NCBI GenBank assembly: GCA_910586215.1
Contig: CAJUGH010000003.1
Location: 1-64,000 of the forward strand
Origin: an uncultured Acetatifactor sp.
Lineage (GTDB): Bacteria; Bacillota; Clostridia; Lachnospirales; Lachnospiraceae
DNA: 64,000 nt
Reading direction: 5' to 3'
The notes below the pieces were generated by a model. It searched no databases and was not told the DNA's origin. It saw nothing but the letters and a program-made list of their open reading frames with translations. Numbering within the stretch: position 1 is the stretch's first letter; each line of letters opens with the position of its first letter. Of the stretch, positions 35,380 through 43,574 are shown piece after piece. The position numbers and the translations under genes are program-made.

Positions 35380-37683
35380 ATGGAAAGGGACGGAAAAGTG
35401 GAACTGCTGGCACCTGCCGGCAATCGGGAAGGGTTCTATGGGGCGGTAGGGGCAGGAGCCGATGCAGTCTACCTGGGCGGCAGCCGCTTCGGGGCCAGGG
35501 CGTATGCAGAAAATTTCACAACGGAAGAAGTGGTAGAGTGTATCAAATACGCCCATCTCATGGGCGTGAAGGTATACCTTACGGTAAATACCCTGGTGAA
35601 AGAGACGGAACTCCAGGATCTGGAGGACTATCTGGCACCTTTCCATGAGGCAGGCCTGGATGCAGTCATAGTACAGGACCTGGGGGTGCTGGTAAGGATC
35701 CGGAGGTTGTTTCCGGGACTTGCCCTCCATGCCAGCACCCAGATGTCCCTGTGCAGTGCCTATGGGGCCAGGCTGCTGAAGGATCTGGATGTCAGCCGCA
35801 TTGTGCCAGCCAGGGAATTGTGCCTGGAAGAACTGGAGGCGCTGAAGCAGTCCACCGGGCTGGAACTGGAGACCTTTATCCATGGGGCCATGTGCTACTG
35901 CTATTCCGGGCAGTGTCTGTTCAGCAGTATCCTGGGAGGCCGCAGCGGGAACCGGGGCAGGTGTGCCCAACCCTGCCGGCTGCCTTATACCGTAAGGGGA
36001 ACCGGAGGGGCCATGGCCGGACAGGAGACCTATCCCTTGAGCTTAAAAGATATGTGTACCATAGGACATATCCCGGCACTGATACAGGGAGGAATCGATT
36101 CCTTTAAGATAGAGGGCCGCATGAAGAAGCCGGAATATGCAGCAGGTGTTACTGCCATATACCGCAGGTATATCGATTCCTATTATGCCCTGCAGAAGGA
36201 AAAAGGAGCTAAGGCAGCGGCAGCAGGGTATGTGGTGTCTGATGCAGACTTGCAAGTGCTTTCCTCCCTGTACATCAGGAGCGGACTCCAGGAGGGGTAT
36301 TATTTCCAGAGAAACGGCAGGGATATGGTGACTCTGGACAGCCCTGCCTACAGCGGCGGCCAGGAGGCGATGCGAAAGGAGATACGGGAGAAATATTTGA
36401 CTGACCAGGTCAGACTGCCCCTGTCCGTGGAGGCGGTGTTCTGCACCGGCCAGACAGCCATGGTCAGTCTGGACCACAGAGGCCATCAGGTGTCTGTACA
36501 GGGGCAGATGGTGGTTCCGGCGAAGAAACAGCCCATCACCCGGGAAAACGTGGAGAAACAGCTTGGAAAGCTGGGGGACAGTGCTTTTTATGTGGAGCAG
36601 ATGAAGGTACAGGTATCAGAAGATGCCTTCTACCCCTTGAAGCAGATCAATGAACTGAGGCGCAGTGCCGTGGCAGAATTGGAAAGAGTTATCCGGAAGG
36701 CGGCTGTCAACTCTGCCCATCAGGAGAATATGGCCCGGGAACCTGGAGACAGGCAGGGGAGCAATGGGGACCGGGAAAATGTCCATGGGCATATCCAGCC
36801 AGCTTCCAGGGAGCCTGGCTGGGCCATATCAGTGTGTACCCTGGAACAGTTCCATACCCTGTGCGAAAGTCTGCCCCTATACAGGGAGATTCCCCTTAGG
36901 CGGGTCTATGTGGACGGGGATCTTCTGGTGGAATGGACCAGCGAGACCATTGCCCTGTGCCGGTCTCTGCCAGAAGAGGTTCTGTGCATGGCGGTGCTTC
37001 CCTATATTGTCAGGAAGCAGGAAGAGGAATATCTGGACCAGCTTTGCCGTATCCTAGTGGAGAATTCCCATGTCCTGCAGGGATGCATGGGCCGCTCCCT
37101 GGACGGCCTTGGATTCCTGCAGGAGTACAGAAGGGCTGGGAGAGGTGATTTCCTGGTGCGGACAGATGCCAATGTTTACTGCTGGAACAGCCAGGCCGCT
37201 GCCCTGTTGGAGAACTGGACAGATGGTTTCTGTCTTCCCTATGAACTGAATAGCCGGGAGAGACAGTTCCTTACCCGGATGGAATGTGCCCGGGGGAAGG
37301 CAGGGAACGCCTGGGAGAGAATTGTCTATGGCAGGATTCCCATGATGGTGACAGCCAACTGCCTGCGCAAGACCATGGGGGACTGCCTGAAGGAAGGTGG
37401 CACAGGGAAAGGCCTGCTTACCCTGCAGGACCGGTACCAGAAGGAATTCCCGGTGGCATATCATTGCAGGCACTGTATGAATGTGATCTATAACAGCGTT
37501 CCCCTGGTGCTGAAGGATTCCTGGCCGGGGAAGCAGAGGGACGGGGCAGACCTGCGCATGGATTTTACGGTGGAGAAGTCAGCCGAAATGCGGAGGGTGC
37601 TGGACTTTTTCCTGAAGGAAAGGGGCACAGGCACTTTTCCCGGCCCATATACCACCGGACATGAGAGGCGCGGTGTAGAGTAA
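35380..37683 (+). CDS. U32 family protein (RlhA/YhbU-like), with DUF3656-type C-terminal half
   Basis: 767 residues. TIM-barrel-like U32 domain (PAGNREGFYGAVGAGADAVY) with the cysteine cluster CYCYSGQC and RCAQPCRLPY, which holds an Fe-S cluster in the RNA-hydroxylating members, plus a late pair (HCRHC). The C-terminal half (from about residue 380) has the long extension seen in RlhA, which hydroxylates 23S rRNA C2501 using prephenate-derived intermediates. Historically called a collagenase-like peptidase; the RNA role is more likely. A polar Gln/Asn insert is near 36715-36800. rRNA versus tRNA target cannot be decided. Confidence 0.8.
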   Translation: MERDGKVELLAPAGNREGFYGAVGAGADAVYLGGSRFGARAYAENFTTEEVVECIKYAHLMGVKVYLTVNTLVKETELQDLEDYLAPFHEAGLDAVIVQDLGVLVRIRRLFPGLALHASTQMSLCSAYGARLLKDLDVSRIVPARELCLEELEALKQSTGLELETFIHGAMCYCYSGQCLFSSILGGRSGNRGRCAQPCRLPYTVRGTGGAMAGQETYPLSLKDMCTIGHIPALIQGGIDSFKIEGRMKKPEYAAGVTAIYRRYIDSYYALQKEKGAKAAAAGYVVSDADLQVLSSLYIRSGLQEGYYFQRNGRDMVTLDSPAYSGGQEAMRKEIREKYLTDQVRLPLSVEAVFCTGQTAMVSLDHRGHQVSVQGQMVVPAKKQPITRENVEKQLGKLGDSAFYVEQMKVQVSEDAFYPLKQINELRRSAVAELERVIRKAAVNSAHQENMAREPGDRQGSNGDRENVHGHIQPASREPGWAISVCTLEQFHTLCESLPLYREIPLRRVYVDGDLLVEWTSETIALCRSLPEEVLCMAVLPYIVRKQEEEYLDQLCRILVENSHVLQGCMGRSLDGLGFLQEYRRAGRGDFLVRTDANVYCWNSQAAALLENWTDGFCLPYELNSRERQFLTRMECARGKAGNAWERIVYGRIPMMVTANCLRKTMGDCLKEGGTGKGLLTLQDRYQKEFPVAYHCRHCMNVIYNSVPLVLKDSWPGKQRDGADLRMDFTVEKSAEMRRVLDFFLKERGTGTFPGPYTTGHERRGVE

Positions 37684-37705
37684 TGGGGCGTATGCAAAAT
37701 AATGG

Positions 37706-37734
37706 TTGCGCTTCTGGAAATATTAGACTATACT
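37706..37734 (+). promoter_or_regulatory. Promoter of Nudix gene
   Basis: TTGCGC (37706-37711), 17-bp spacer, TATACT (37729-37734). The ATG at 37752 would leave a very short leader; the start at 37779 has a proper SD. Confidence 0.6.
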
Positions 37735-37778
37735 AGTCCTTAGTTGATCTTATGGCACACCAGTCAGGAGGAATTGCA

Positions 37779-38231
37779 ATGATAGAAGCAACAAGCTGTG
37801 GCGGTGTGGTAATTTTTCGTGGAAAGATACTTCTCTTGTATAAGAATTATAAGAACAAATACGAGGGCTGGGTCTTGCCGAAAGGCACGGTAGAGCAGGG
37901 AGAAGAATACAAAGATACTGCGCTGCGGGAGGTGCTTGAGGAATCCGGAGCGAAAGCTACCATTATCAAGTACATCGGCACCAGCGAATACAGCTTCACG
38001 GTACCTGAGGATACTGTGGAGAAAGAGGTTCACTGGTACCTGATGATGGCAGACAGCTATTACAGCAAGCCACAAAGGGAAGAATTTTTCGTAGATTCCG
38101 GCTTCTACAAGTATCATGAAGCCTATCATCTGTTAAAGTTCTCCAATGAGAAACAGATCCTGGAAAAAGCATACAATGAATACCTGGAACTGAAGAAGAA
38201 CAATCTGTGGGGCAGCCGGAAATACTTTTAG
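37779..38231 (+). CDS. Nudix hydrolase
   Basis: 150 residues. Complete Nudix box from GTVEQGEEYKDTALREVLEE on into SGA (about 36-58), matching GX5EX7REUXEEXGU. Hydrolyses a nucleoside diphosphate linked to another moiety; an Ap4A-type or house-cleaning role is typical but not shown. AGGAGG (37765-37770) with 8-base spacing fixes the start. First gene of a likely unit with the two genes that follow. Confidence 0.9.
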   Translation: MIEATSCGGVVIFRGKILLLYKNYKNKYEGWVLPKGTVEQGEEYKDTALREVLEESGAKATIIKYIGTSEYSFTVPEDTVEKEVHWYLMMADSYYSKPQREEFFVDSGFYKYHEAYHLLKFSNEKQILEKAYNEYLELKKNNLWGSRKYF

Positions 38232-38257
38232 GAACTATGTGGCAAAACAGGACGAGC

Positions 38258-38587
38258 ATGGCAATCGCACTAACCTATCATCCAAAATTGTATCTCGGGG
38301 AGAGTATCCCGGAGGGAAAACTGGATAAAATCAAGAGAAAGCTGGAAAAGGGATCTCTTTTTTCCGGTGTTTATTTGCTTACCCTTTCCCGCAACCCATC
38401 GGATCTTCTGGAAATATATGAGGCAAAACAGCTTACCTGGAAGTATTACAGGACGCATCCGCCCTATGTGGTAGGAATGGCGGGAAGCCATGAGGAAGCC
38501 GTGGCGCTGGTGGTACGGATTGTGGAGGAATGCCTGCAGGAGAGAGGGGACTGCTGCCTGAAGGAGTATTTGTTATGTGGAGTGTGA
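38258..38587 (+). CDS. Conserved hypothetical protein
   Basis: 109 residues, soluble, mixed alpha/beta. Reads as MAIALTYHPKLYLGES..., with a Lys-rich helix, then YLLTLSRNPSDLLEIYEAKQ and HPPYVVGMAGSHEEAVALVV. I have seen this layout in Lachnospiraceae but know no function. Start could also be the ATG at 38237; both have weak AGGA sites. Its last 13 bases overlap the following DUF2953 gene, so the two are coupled and may work with GerW downstream. Confidence 0.65.
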   Translation: MAIALTYHPKLYLGESIPEGKLDKIKRKLEKGSLFSGVYLLTLSRNPSDLLEIYEAKQLTWKYYRTHPPYVVGMAGSHEEAVALVVRIVEECLQERGDCCLKEYLLCGV

Positions 38588-39546
38588 TCTTACAAATCCT
38601 GGCTGTGCTGGGTATCCTGCTTCTGGCGGTCCTGGGGCTTGTGCTTATCCTGGTGCTGCTGGTACTCTTCTTCCCTATAAGTTACCGCGCCTATGGGAAG
38701 AAGGATGGTGGGGATCTCGCCGGCCAGGTAGGGGCCTGCTGGCTTTTTGGTATCCTGCGGGTGAAAGGCAGATACCCACAGCCTGGGAAGATTACCGTAA
38801 AACTGTTATGGTTCTCCCTCTATGACTCTGGCAGGGAGAAGAGGGGAACGCAGAAGAAACAACAGGAGAAAGGCCGGAAAAAGAAAGCAGAAGCTGACAG
38901 GCCAGAACCGGAGGGCGGACAGGGCAGTCCGGACACAGCCCGGGAACCCACACAAGGCAGTCCGGTGGTCACGCCAGGATCAGACAGCAAGGGAACCGTT
39001 CAGACAGTTCCGGCAGCCGTCACGCCAGATGGGCTTGGAACCACCCAGGCAGATGGCTCCGGACAGCAGACGGAGGGTCAGGAGACTGGTTCCACAGAAG
39101 AAGCCACGGGTATTCTGGCAAAATTTACAAAGATAAAGTACACATTCCGAAACATATATGATAAAATAAAGGAAATTTGGGAGAATATATCCTACTATGT
39201 GGAATTGCTGCAGGATGAGACCACCAGCCAGTGCCTAAGCCTTATAGGAAGGCACGCCGGGAAGATCTTACGCAATATGCGCCCAAGGAAATGCCGGGCA
39301 GACATTGTCTTTGGGACAGGCTCCCCGGATACCACGGGATATCTCTATGGTGCTTTCTGCATGGTGTCCCAGGGGCTGGGAAAGCATGTGGTACTGACAC
39401 CGGATTTTACAGGAGCAATATTGGCCGGACAGGCTGAGATTGCAGGACACATTACCCTGGCCGTCCTGCTCTGGAACGGATTACGACTGTTCCTGGACGA
39501 AGAACTGAGGGCATGGATCAAGAAATGGAAAAAAGGGAGGAAGTAA
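38575..39546 (+). CDS. DUF2953 membrane-anchored protein
   Basis: 323 residues. A strongly hydrophobic N-terminal helix (about 5-33, LAVLGILLLAVLGLVLILVL), a short beta segment, a long Lys/Gly/Pro/Thr-rich disordered insert (about 85-190), then a C-terminal domain (WENISYYVELLQDE, RADIVFGTGSPDTTGYLYG) typical of DUF2953. Such genes regularly precede gerW/ytfJ, as here (1 bp apart), so a spore-envelope role is likely but inferred. Start at 38575 with GAAGGAG, 9-base spacing. Confidence 0.75.
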   Translation: MWSVILQILAVLGILLLAVLGLVLILVLLVLFFPISYRAYGKKDGGDLAGQVGACWLFGILRVKGRYPQPGKITVKLLWFSLYDSGREKRGTQKKQQEKGRKKKAEADRPEPEGGQGSPDTAREPTQGSPVVTPGSDSKGTVQTVPAAVTPDGLGTTQADGSGQQTEGQETGSTEEATGILAKFTKIKYTFRNIYDKIKEIWENISYYVELLQDETTSQCLSLIGRHAGKILRNMRPRKCRADIVFGTGSPDTTGYLYGAFCMVSQGLGKHVVLTPDFTGAILAGQAEIAGHITLAVLLWNGLRLFLDEELRAWIKKWKKGRK

Positions 39547-39547
39547 A

Positions 39548-39961
39548 ATGGCTGATAAAGAGAATTTCCAAGGTGTAGTGGAATCCCTGTTAAAGGGTAT
39601 GGATACTGTCCTTTCCACCAAGACGGTAGTGGGAGAGGCCACCCAGGTGGGAGACACCATTATCCTGCCTCTGGTAGATGTAAGCTTCGGCGTAGGGGCT
39701 GGAAGTGGCAGTAACGGACAGAAGAACTCTGCCTCTGGTGCAGGCGGCATGGGCGGTAAGATGACTCCCAGTGCAGTCCTGGTGATCCGGGATGGCTATA
39801 CTAAGCTGGTGAATATCAAGAACCAGGATGCCGTCACCAAGGTCCTGGATATGATTCCTGACCTGGTGGAGAAGTTTACCAAACCGAAGACCAAGGATGC
39901 AGATGAGATACCGGATGCCGAAGTGGTTGATATTGCGTTTCCCGGGGAGAGAGAAGATTAA
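39548..39961 (+). CDS. ytfJ: GerW family sporulation protein (YtfJ)
   Basis: 137 residues. Compact alpha/beta protein with the family's Gly-rich loop GVGAGSGSNGQK and NFQGVVESLLKGMDTVLSTK at the start; the second half has SAVLVIRDGYTKLVN. Needed for germination/spore maturation in Bacillus (GerW). Strong GGGAGGAAG site, 1 bp after the DUF2953 stop. Marks the organism as a spore former. Confidence 0.9.
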   Translation: MADKENFQGVVESLLKGMDTVLSTKTVVGEATQVGDTIILPLVDVSFGVGAGSGSNGQKNSASGAGGMGGKMTPSAVLVIRDGYTKLVNIKNQDAVTKVLDMIPDLVEKFTKPKTKDADEIPDAEVVDIAFPGERED

Positions 39962-40060
39962 GCCATAGTCCATATCACGCCATGTGGTGCATATAATAGA
40001 GTGAGAGAAGAGCGGACTGCTGTGAGGGACGGGTTTTGTCCGGCACAGACCAGGGGAACC

Positions 40061-40201
40061 ATGAAGAAAATTGTTGGATTGATTGCTTTTTTTATCGCTA
40101 TTGGTATGCTGATCATGCTGATTACCCGGAACCGGCTGGTTGGGCTGATTCTCATTGCCCTGTTACTGTTCCTGGGATACAATTGCTATTGCAGCGATTG
40201 A
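40061..40201 (+). CDS. Small two-helix membrane protein
   Basis: 46 residues: MKKIVGLIAFFIAIGMLIML, a basic turn (ITRNR), a second hydrophobic helix and the tail NCYCSD. The frame is open back to 40001, but Met21 begins the membrane protein proper and has AGGGGA close upstream. It is 14 bp from the next gene. Function unknown. Confidence 0.5.
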   Translation: MKKIVGLIAFFIAIGMLIMLITRNRLVGLILIALLLFLGYNCYCSD

Positions 40202-40215
40202 GAGGTTGGTTCAAG

Positions 40216-40755
40216 ATGATAGACTGGGACGAGATAAAGAAAGCGGAAGAGGCCAGTCCGCTTAGGGAAGCAAAGCTGTGGCTCTTCCAGGAAAATATCC
40301 GTCTGGAAAACGAGAAACGGGAACTGGCTGCTTCCCGGGAGAAATTCCTAAAGGAGCGGGTGCTCTTCCAGCGGGAACTGGAGGATCTGAACCGCAGGAC
40401 CGTCATAGAGCGCAAGCGCTTGAAGGAAGAGAATCTGTTCATTGAGAAAAAGCTGGCGATCCTACAGAATGGTTTCAGACAACTCGAAGAGGACAGGCGC
40501 AGTTTTGAACGCCAGCGGAAGGAACTGTCAGACAGGCGGACAAGTCCCCTGCACCAGGGAATAGAGGCCGGCAGGGACTATGAGGAATCCGTGAGGCTTC
40601 TGTTCCGTGGGGCCACCAATCCACTGGCCTTGCGCAAACGATATAAGGACCTGATGAAGATATTCCATCCGGACAACCTGTCAGGAGACGGGGAACTGGT
40701 GCAGATGATCAACCGGGAATATAACAGACGGAAAAATCATTTCGAGCAGACATAA
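40216..40755 (+). CDS. Coiled-coil protein with C-terminal J-domain-like segment
   Basis: 179 residues. A continuous, highly charged coiled coil (about 15-115, EKRELAASREKFLKERVLFQ) followed by LRKRYKDLMKIFHPDNLSGD with the HPD motif of J domains and a closing helix (REYNRRKNHFEQ). Could stimulate a DnaK-type chaperone. The C-terminal domain is truncated relative to a full J domain. Start 40216 with GAGGTTGG; longer frames upstream overlap the small membrane protein in another frame. Followed by a bidirectional terminator. Confidence 0.65.
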   Translation: MIDWDEIKKAEEASPLREAKLWLFQENIRLENEKRELAASREKFLKERVLFQRELEDLNRRTVIERKRLKEENLFIEKKLAILQNGFRQLEEDRRSFERQRKELSDRRTSPLHQGIEAGRDYEESVRLLFRGATNPLALRKRYKDLMKIFHPDNLSGDGELVQMINREYNRRKNHFEQT

Positions 40756-40833
40756 GGGACTGTTAAAAATTAATCCTATATAAAATTCATATATAGACCG
40801 GAAAAGGGCTATAATAGAACAGGAAAAGGACGT

Positions 40834-40864
40834 AAAAAGAGCAGATACAAGATCTGCTCTTTTT
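40834..40864. terminator. Bidirectional terminator
   Basis: Perfect 13-bp stem: AAAAAGAGCAGAT (40834-40846) and ATCTGCTCTTTTT (40852-40864), 5-nt loop, T-run on both strands. Serves the J-like gene (+) and rpmB (-). Confidence 0.9.
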
Positions 40865-40886
40865 AGCAACAATGGATTGTTAGGAG

Positions 40887-41072
40887 TTAGGCTCTTTCTA
40901 CTTTACCGGACTTCAAGCAACTGGTGCATACATGCATTCTCTTGGCGCTGCCGTTGATGATGCATTTCACACGCTTTACGTTGGCATGCCATATTGCATT
41001 TGTTTTTCTATTAGAATGGCTTACGTTGTTACCAAAATGAACTCCCTTACCACAAATATCACATTTGGCCAT
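40887..41072 (-). CDS. rpmB: Ribosomal protein bL28
   Basis: 61 residues starting MAKCDICGKGVHFGNNVSHS. Two CxxC pairs (CDIC near the start, CTSC near the end) mark the zinc-binding form. Start chosen at 41072 with GAGGAG (41081-41086) upstream; an open frame extends to 41126 but is not part of L28. The rpmB/asp23/fakA/recG neighbourhood is standard in Firmicutes. Confidence 0.95.
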   Translation of the reverse strand: MAKCDICGKGVHFGNNVSHSNRKTNAIWHANVKRVKCIINGSAKRMHVCTSCLKSGKVERA

Positions 41073-41110
41073 CTTGACACCTCCTCGACACCTACAAACG
41101 TAGCAGATTT

Positions 41111-41129
41111 TGTGAGATAAACTCACAAC
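41111..41129. promoter_or_regulatory. Palindrome at rpmB transcription start
   Basis: TTGTGAG (41111-41117) and CTCACAA (41123-41129), perfect 7-bp arms and a 5-nt spacer, right where minus-strand transcription from the adjacent promoter should begin. Either an operator or a 5' mRNA hairpin. Confidence 0.45.
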
Positions 41130-41136
41130 AGTGTTA

Positions 41137-41165
41137 TATTACCAGAAATATACAAGAAAAGCAAG
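41137..41165 (-). promoter_or_regulatory. Promoter of rpmB
   Basis: On the minus strand: TTGCTT (41160-41165), 17-bp spacer, TAATAT (41137-41142). Confidence 0.55.
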
Positions 41166-41340
41166 TAAAAAAAAATCTTTTTTAAATTTTATATTTCATA
41201 TTTCCTTTTTTAGGGAAAGCTGTTAAAATAAAGTATATGTATGTTTGGAAGATTGAGGGAACAGTGATGAGACCGGTGGCACTACGCAAGGAGCTGCTCC
41301 TAAAAAATAGTCCCAGCGCAACGGAAAGGAAGGGTTTGAG

Positions 41341-41700
41341 ATGAGAGGTTCTTCTATGAATACCCATATGGGAAATATCTTCATAGACAATGAAGTGATA
41401 GCCCATTATGCAGGAAGTGTGGCAGTAGAATGTTTCGGAATCGTGGGCATGGCCGGCGTCAATATGAAGGATGGCCTGGTGCGTCTGCTGAAGATGGACA
41501 GCATTACCAGGGGAATCAGCGTGACGCTGAACCGCAACAAGCTTGTCCTTGACTTTCATGTGATTGTTGCTTATGGCGTGAGTATCCTGGCCGTGGCGGA
41601 TAATCTGATCAGCAATGTAAAATATAAGGTGGAAGAGTTTACCGGCATTGAAATCGAGAAGATCAACATCTTTGTAGATGGTGTCAGAGTGATTGATTAA
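41341..41700 (+). CDS. Asp23/Gls24 family protein (YloU)
   Basis: 119 residues. Typical Asp23/YloU fold: GNIFIDNEVIAHYAGSVAVE, GIVGMAGVN, and the C-terminal VDGVRV motif. Small, soluble; the family is linked to envelope stress and works near the membrane. Always beside the DAK2/YloV gene, here 12 bp upstream of it. Starts at 41341 (AAGGAAGGG) or 41356 are both possible. Confidence 0.88.
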   Translation: MRGSSMNTHMGNIFIDNEVIAHYAGSVAVECFGIVGMAGVNMKDGLVRLLKMDSITRGISVTLNRNKLVLDFHVIVAYGVSILAVADNLISNVKYKVEEFTGIEIEKINIFVDGVRVID

Positions 41701-41712
41701 GGAGGAGATATC

Positions 41713-43392
41713 GTGAGCTTACAACAAATCGATGCCAGACTGCTCTCTAAAATGTTCTTGGCCGGTGCGAAGAACCTGGAGAATAAAAAAGAATGGATCA
41801 ACGAACTGAATGTTTTTCCCGTTCCTGACGGGGATACAGGAACCAATATGACTATGACCATAATGTCGGCTGCAAAGGAGGTATCTGCCCTGCCGGAGGA
41901 TGCGGACATGAGCGCCATCTGCAAGGCTATTTCCAGCGGGTCCCTGCGTGGGGCGAGAGGGAATTCAGGAGTGATACTTTCTCAGCTGTTCCGCGGATTT
42001 ACCAAGCGGATCAAGGAGGAAGAGATACTGACCATTCCCGTGCTGGCAGAAGCCTTTGACAAGGCAGTGGAAACGGCCTACAAGGCAGTGATGAAACCCA
42101 AGGAGGGAACTATCCTCACCGTGGCCAGGGGAGGTGCCGAGAAGGCCAGGGAACTGGCGGCAGAAGGCCAGGAGGATATGGAGACTTTCCTGCTAGCCGT
42201 GATCGAGCATGCCAGGTATGTGCTGACCCAGACCCCGGAGATGTTGCCTGTACTGAAGCAGGCCGGCGTGGTGGATTCCGGAGGACAGGGGCTGGTGGAG
42301 GTACTTTCCGGTGCCATTGACGTTTACCTGGGCAAAGAGATTGACCTCAGCCTGGACAATGTATCCGAGACACGGCCGGCCAGCACAGCACGTTCCTCCA
42401 TGGATGTGCAGGCCCAGACAGAGATTAAGTTTGGTTATTGCACCGAATTTATCATTATGCTGAACAGAAGTTTTAACATTAAAGCAGAGATGGATTTCAA
42501 GACATACCTGGAATCCATAGGAGATTCCATTGTATGTGTGGCCGATGAGGATGTGGTGAAGGTGCATGTACATACCAATGACCCGGGACTGGCGATCCAG
42601 AAGGCATTGAAGTATGGGGCACTTTCCAACATGAAGATCGACAACATGCGTTTGGAGCACCAGGAGAAGCTCTTCAAGATGGCAGAAAAGGAAGCCGCCG
42701 GTCCCGGGAAGGCAGCCGCTCCGGAACCGCCTAAGGATTATGGTTTTATCGCCGTATCCGCAGGGGAAGGGATGGGCGATATCTTTAGGAGCCTGGGAGT
42801 GGATTATATCATTGAAGGCGGCCAGACCATGAATCCCAGCACGGCAGATATCCTGGATGCTGTGGAGAAGGTGAATGCCAGGACGGTGTTCATCCTGCCC
42901 AACAACAAGAATATCATCCTGGCAGCGAACCAGGCTTCAGAACTGACCACGGAGAAGGATCTGTTGGTGATTCCTACCAAGACCATTCCTCAGGGAATCA
43001 CGGCGGTGATTAATTTTGTACCGGAACTGTCTGCGGACGAGAATGAGCAGAATATGATCCAGGAGATCGGCAGTGTGAGTACCGGACAGGTAACATATGC
43101 CGTCCGGGATACGGTGATTGATGACAAGGAAATCAAGAAGGATGACTATATGGGCATCGGTGACCAGGGGATCCTGTCTGTAGGCGGGAGCCTGGAGCAG
43201 GTGGCCGAGGACACGGTGGCACAGATGATGACGGAAGACTCCGAACTGATCAGCATTTATTTCGGCAGCGATGTGGCCCAGGCAGATGCAGAACGCTTCA
43301 GGACACAGATCGCGGGGCGCTATCCTGCCTGTGATGTGGAACTGCAGTACGGGGGACAGCCCATTTATTACTATGTGATGTCTGTGGAATGA
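41713..43392 (+). CDS. DAK2-domain protein, YloV/FakA-like
   Basis: 559 residues. N-terminal DAK2 (DhaL-like) kinase domain with NVFPVPDGDTGTNM and GARGNSGVILSQLFRG, the metal/ATP sites; a middle domain; and a DegV-like C-terminal half (KTIPQGITAVINF). In S. aureus FakA phosphorylates fatty acids bound by DegV/FakB proteins; a degV gene is indeed downstream at 45701. GTG start with GAGGAG. The kinase role is inferred from family and neighbour. Confidence 0.88.
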   Translation: MSLQQIDARLLSKMFLAGAKNLENKKEWINELNVFPVPDGDTGTNMTMTIMSAAKEVSALPEDADMSAICKAISSGSLRGARGNSGVILSQLFRGFTKRIKEEEILTIPVLAEAFDKAVETAYKAVMKPKEGTILTVARGGAEKARELAAEGQEDMETFLLAVIEHARYVLTQTPEMLPVLKQAGVVDSGGQGLVEVLSGAIDVYLGKEIDLSLDNVSETRPASTARSSMDVQAQTEIKFGYCTEFIIMLNRSFNIKAEMDFKTYLESIGDSIVCVADEDVVKVHVHTNDPGLAIQKALKYGALSNMKIDNMRLEHQEKLFKMAEKEAAGPGKAAAPEPPKDYGFIAVSAGEGMGDIFRSLGVDYIIEGGQTMNPSTADILDAVEKVNARTVFILPNNKNIILAANQASELTTEKDLLVIPTKTIPQGITAVINFVPELSADENEQNMIQEIGSVSTGQVTYAVRDTVIDDKEIKKDDYMGIGDQGILSVGGSLEQVAEDTVAQMMTEDSELISIYFGSDVAQADAERFRTQIAGRYPACDVELQYGGQPIYYYVMSVE

Positions 43393-43574
43393 CATGGGAG
43401 GCCGGTGCAGATAGGAGATTACCGTTTGCCTGTACCGCTGTAAGGGACTTTTACGTGTTATGCGTGGCAAACCGGAACGGATAGGATATTCAGGGGGAGA
43501 CAGACATGTGCTGTCTCTCTTTCGTTTCCATACACACACTTAGATTTCCGGGGAGCCAGAAGGGAGGGGCAGGA

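Noticed and set aside
40786..40815. TTCATA and TATAAT (40810-40815) as a promoter for a tiny RNA ending at the 40834-40864 terminator
   Set aside because: The -35 is poor and the transcript would be only about 40 nt; more likely A/T-rich chance.
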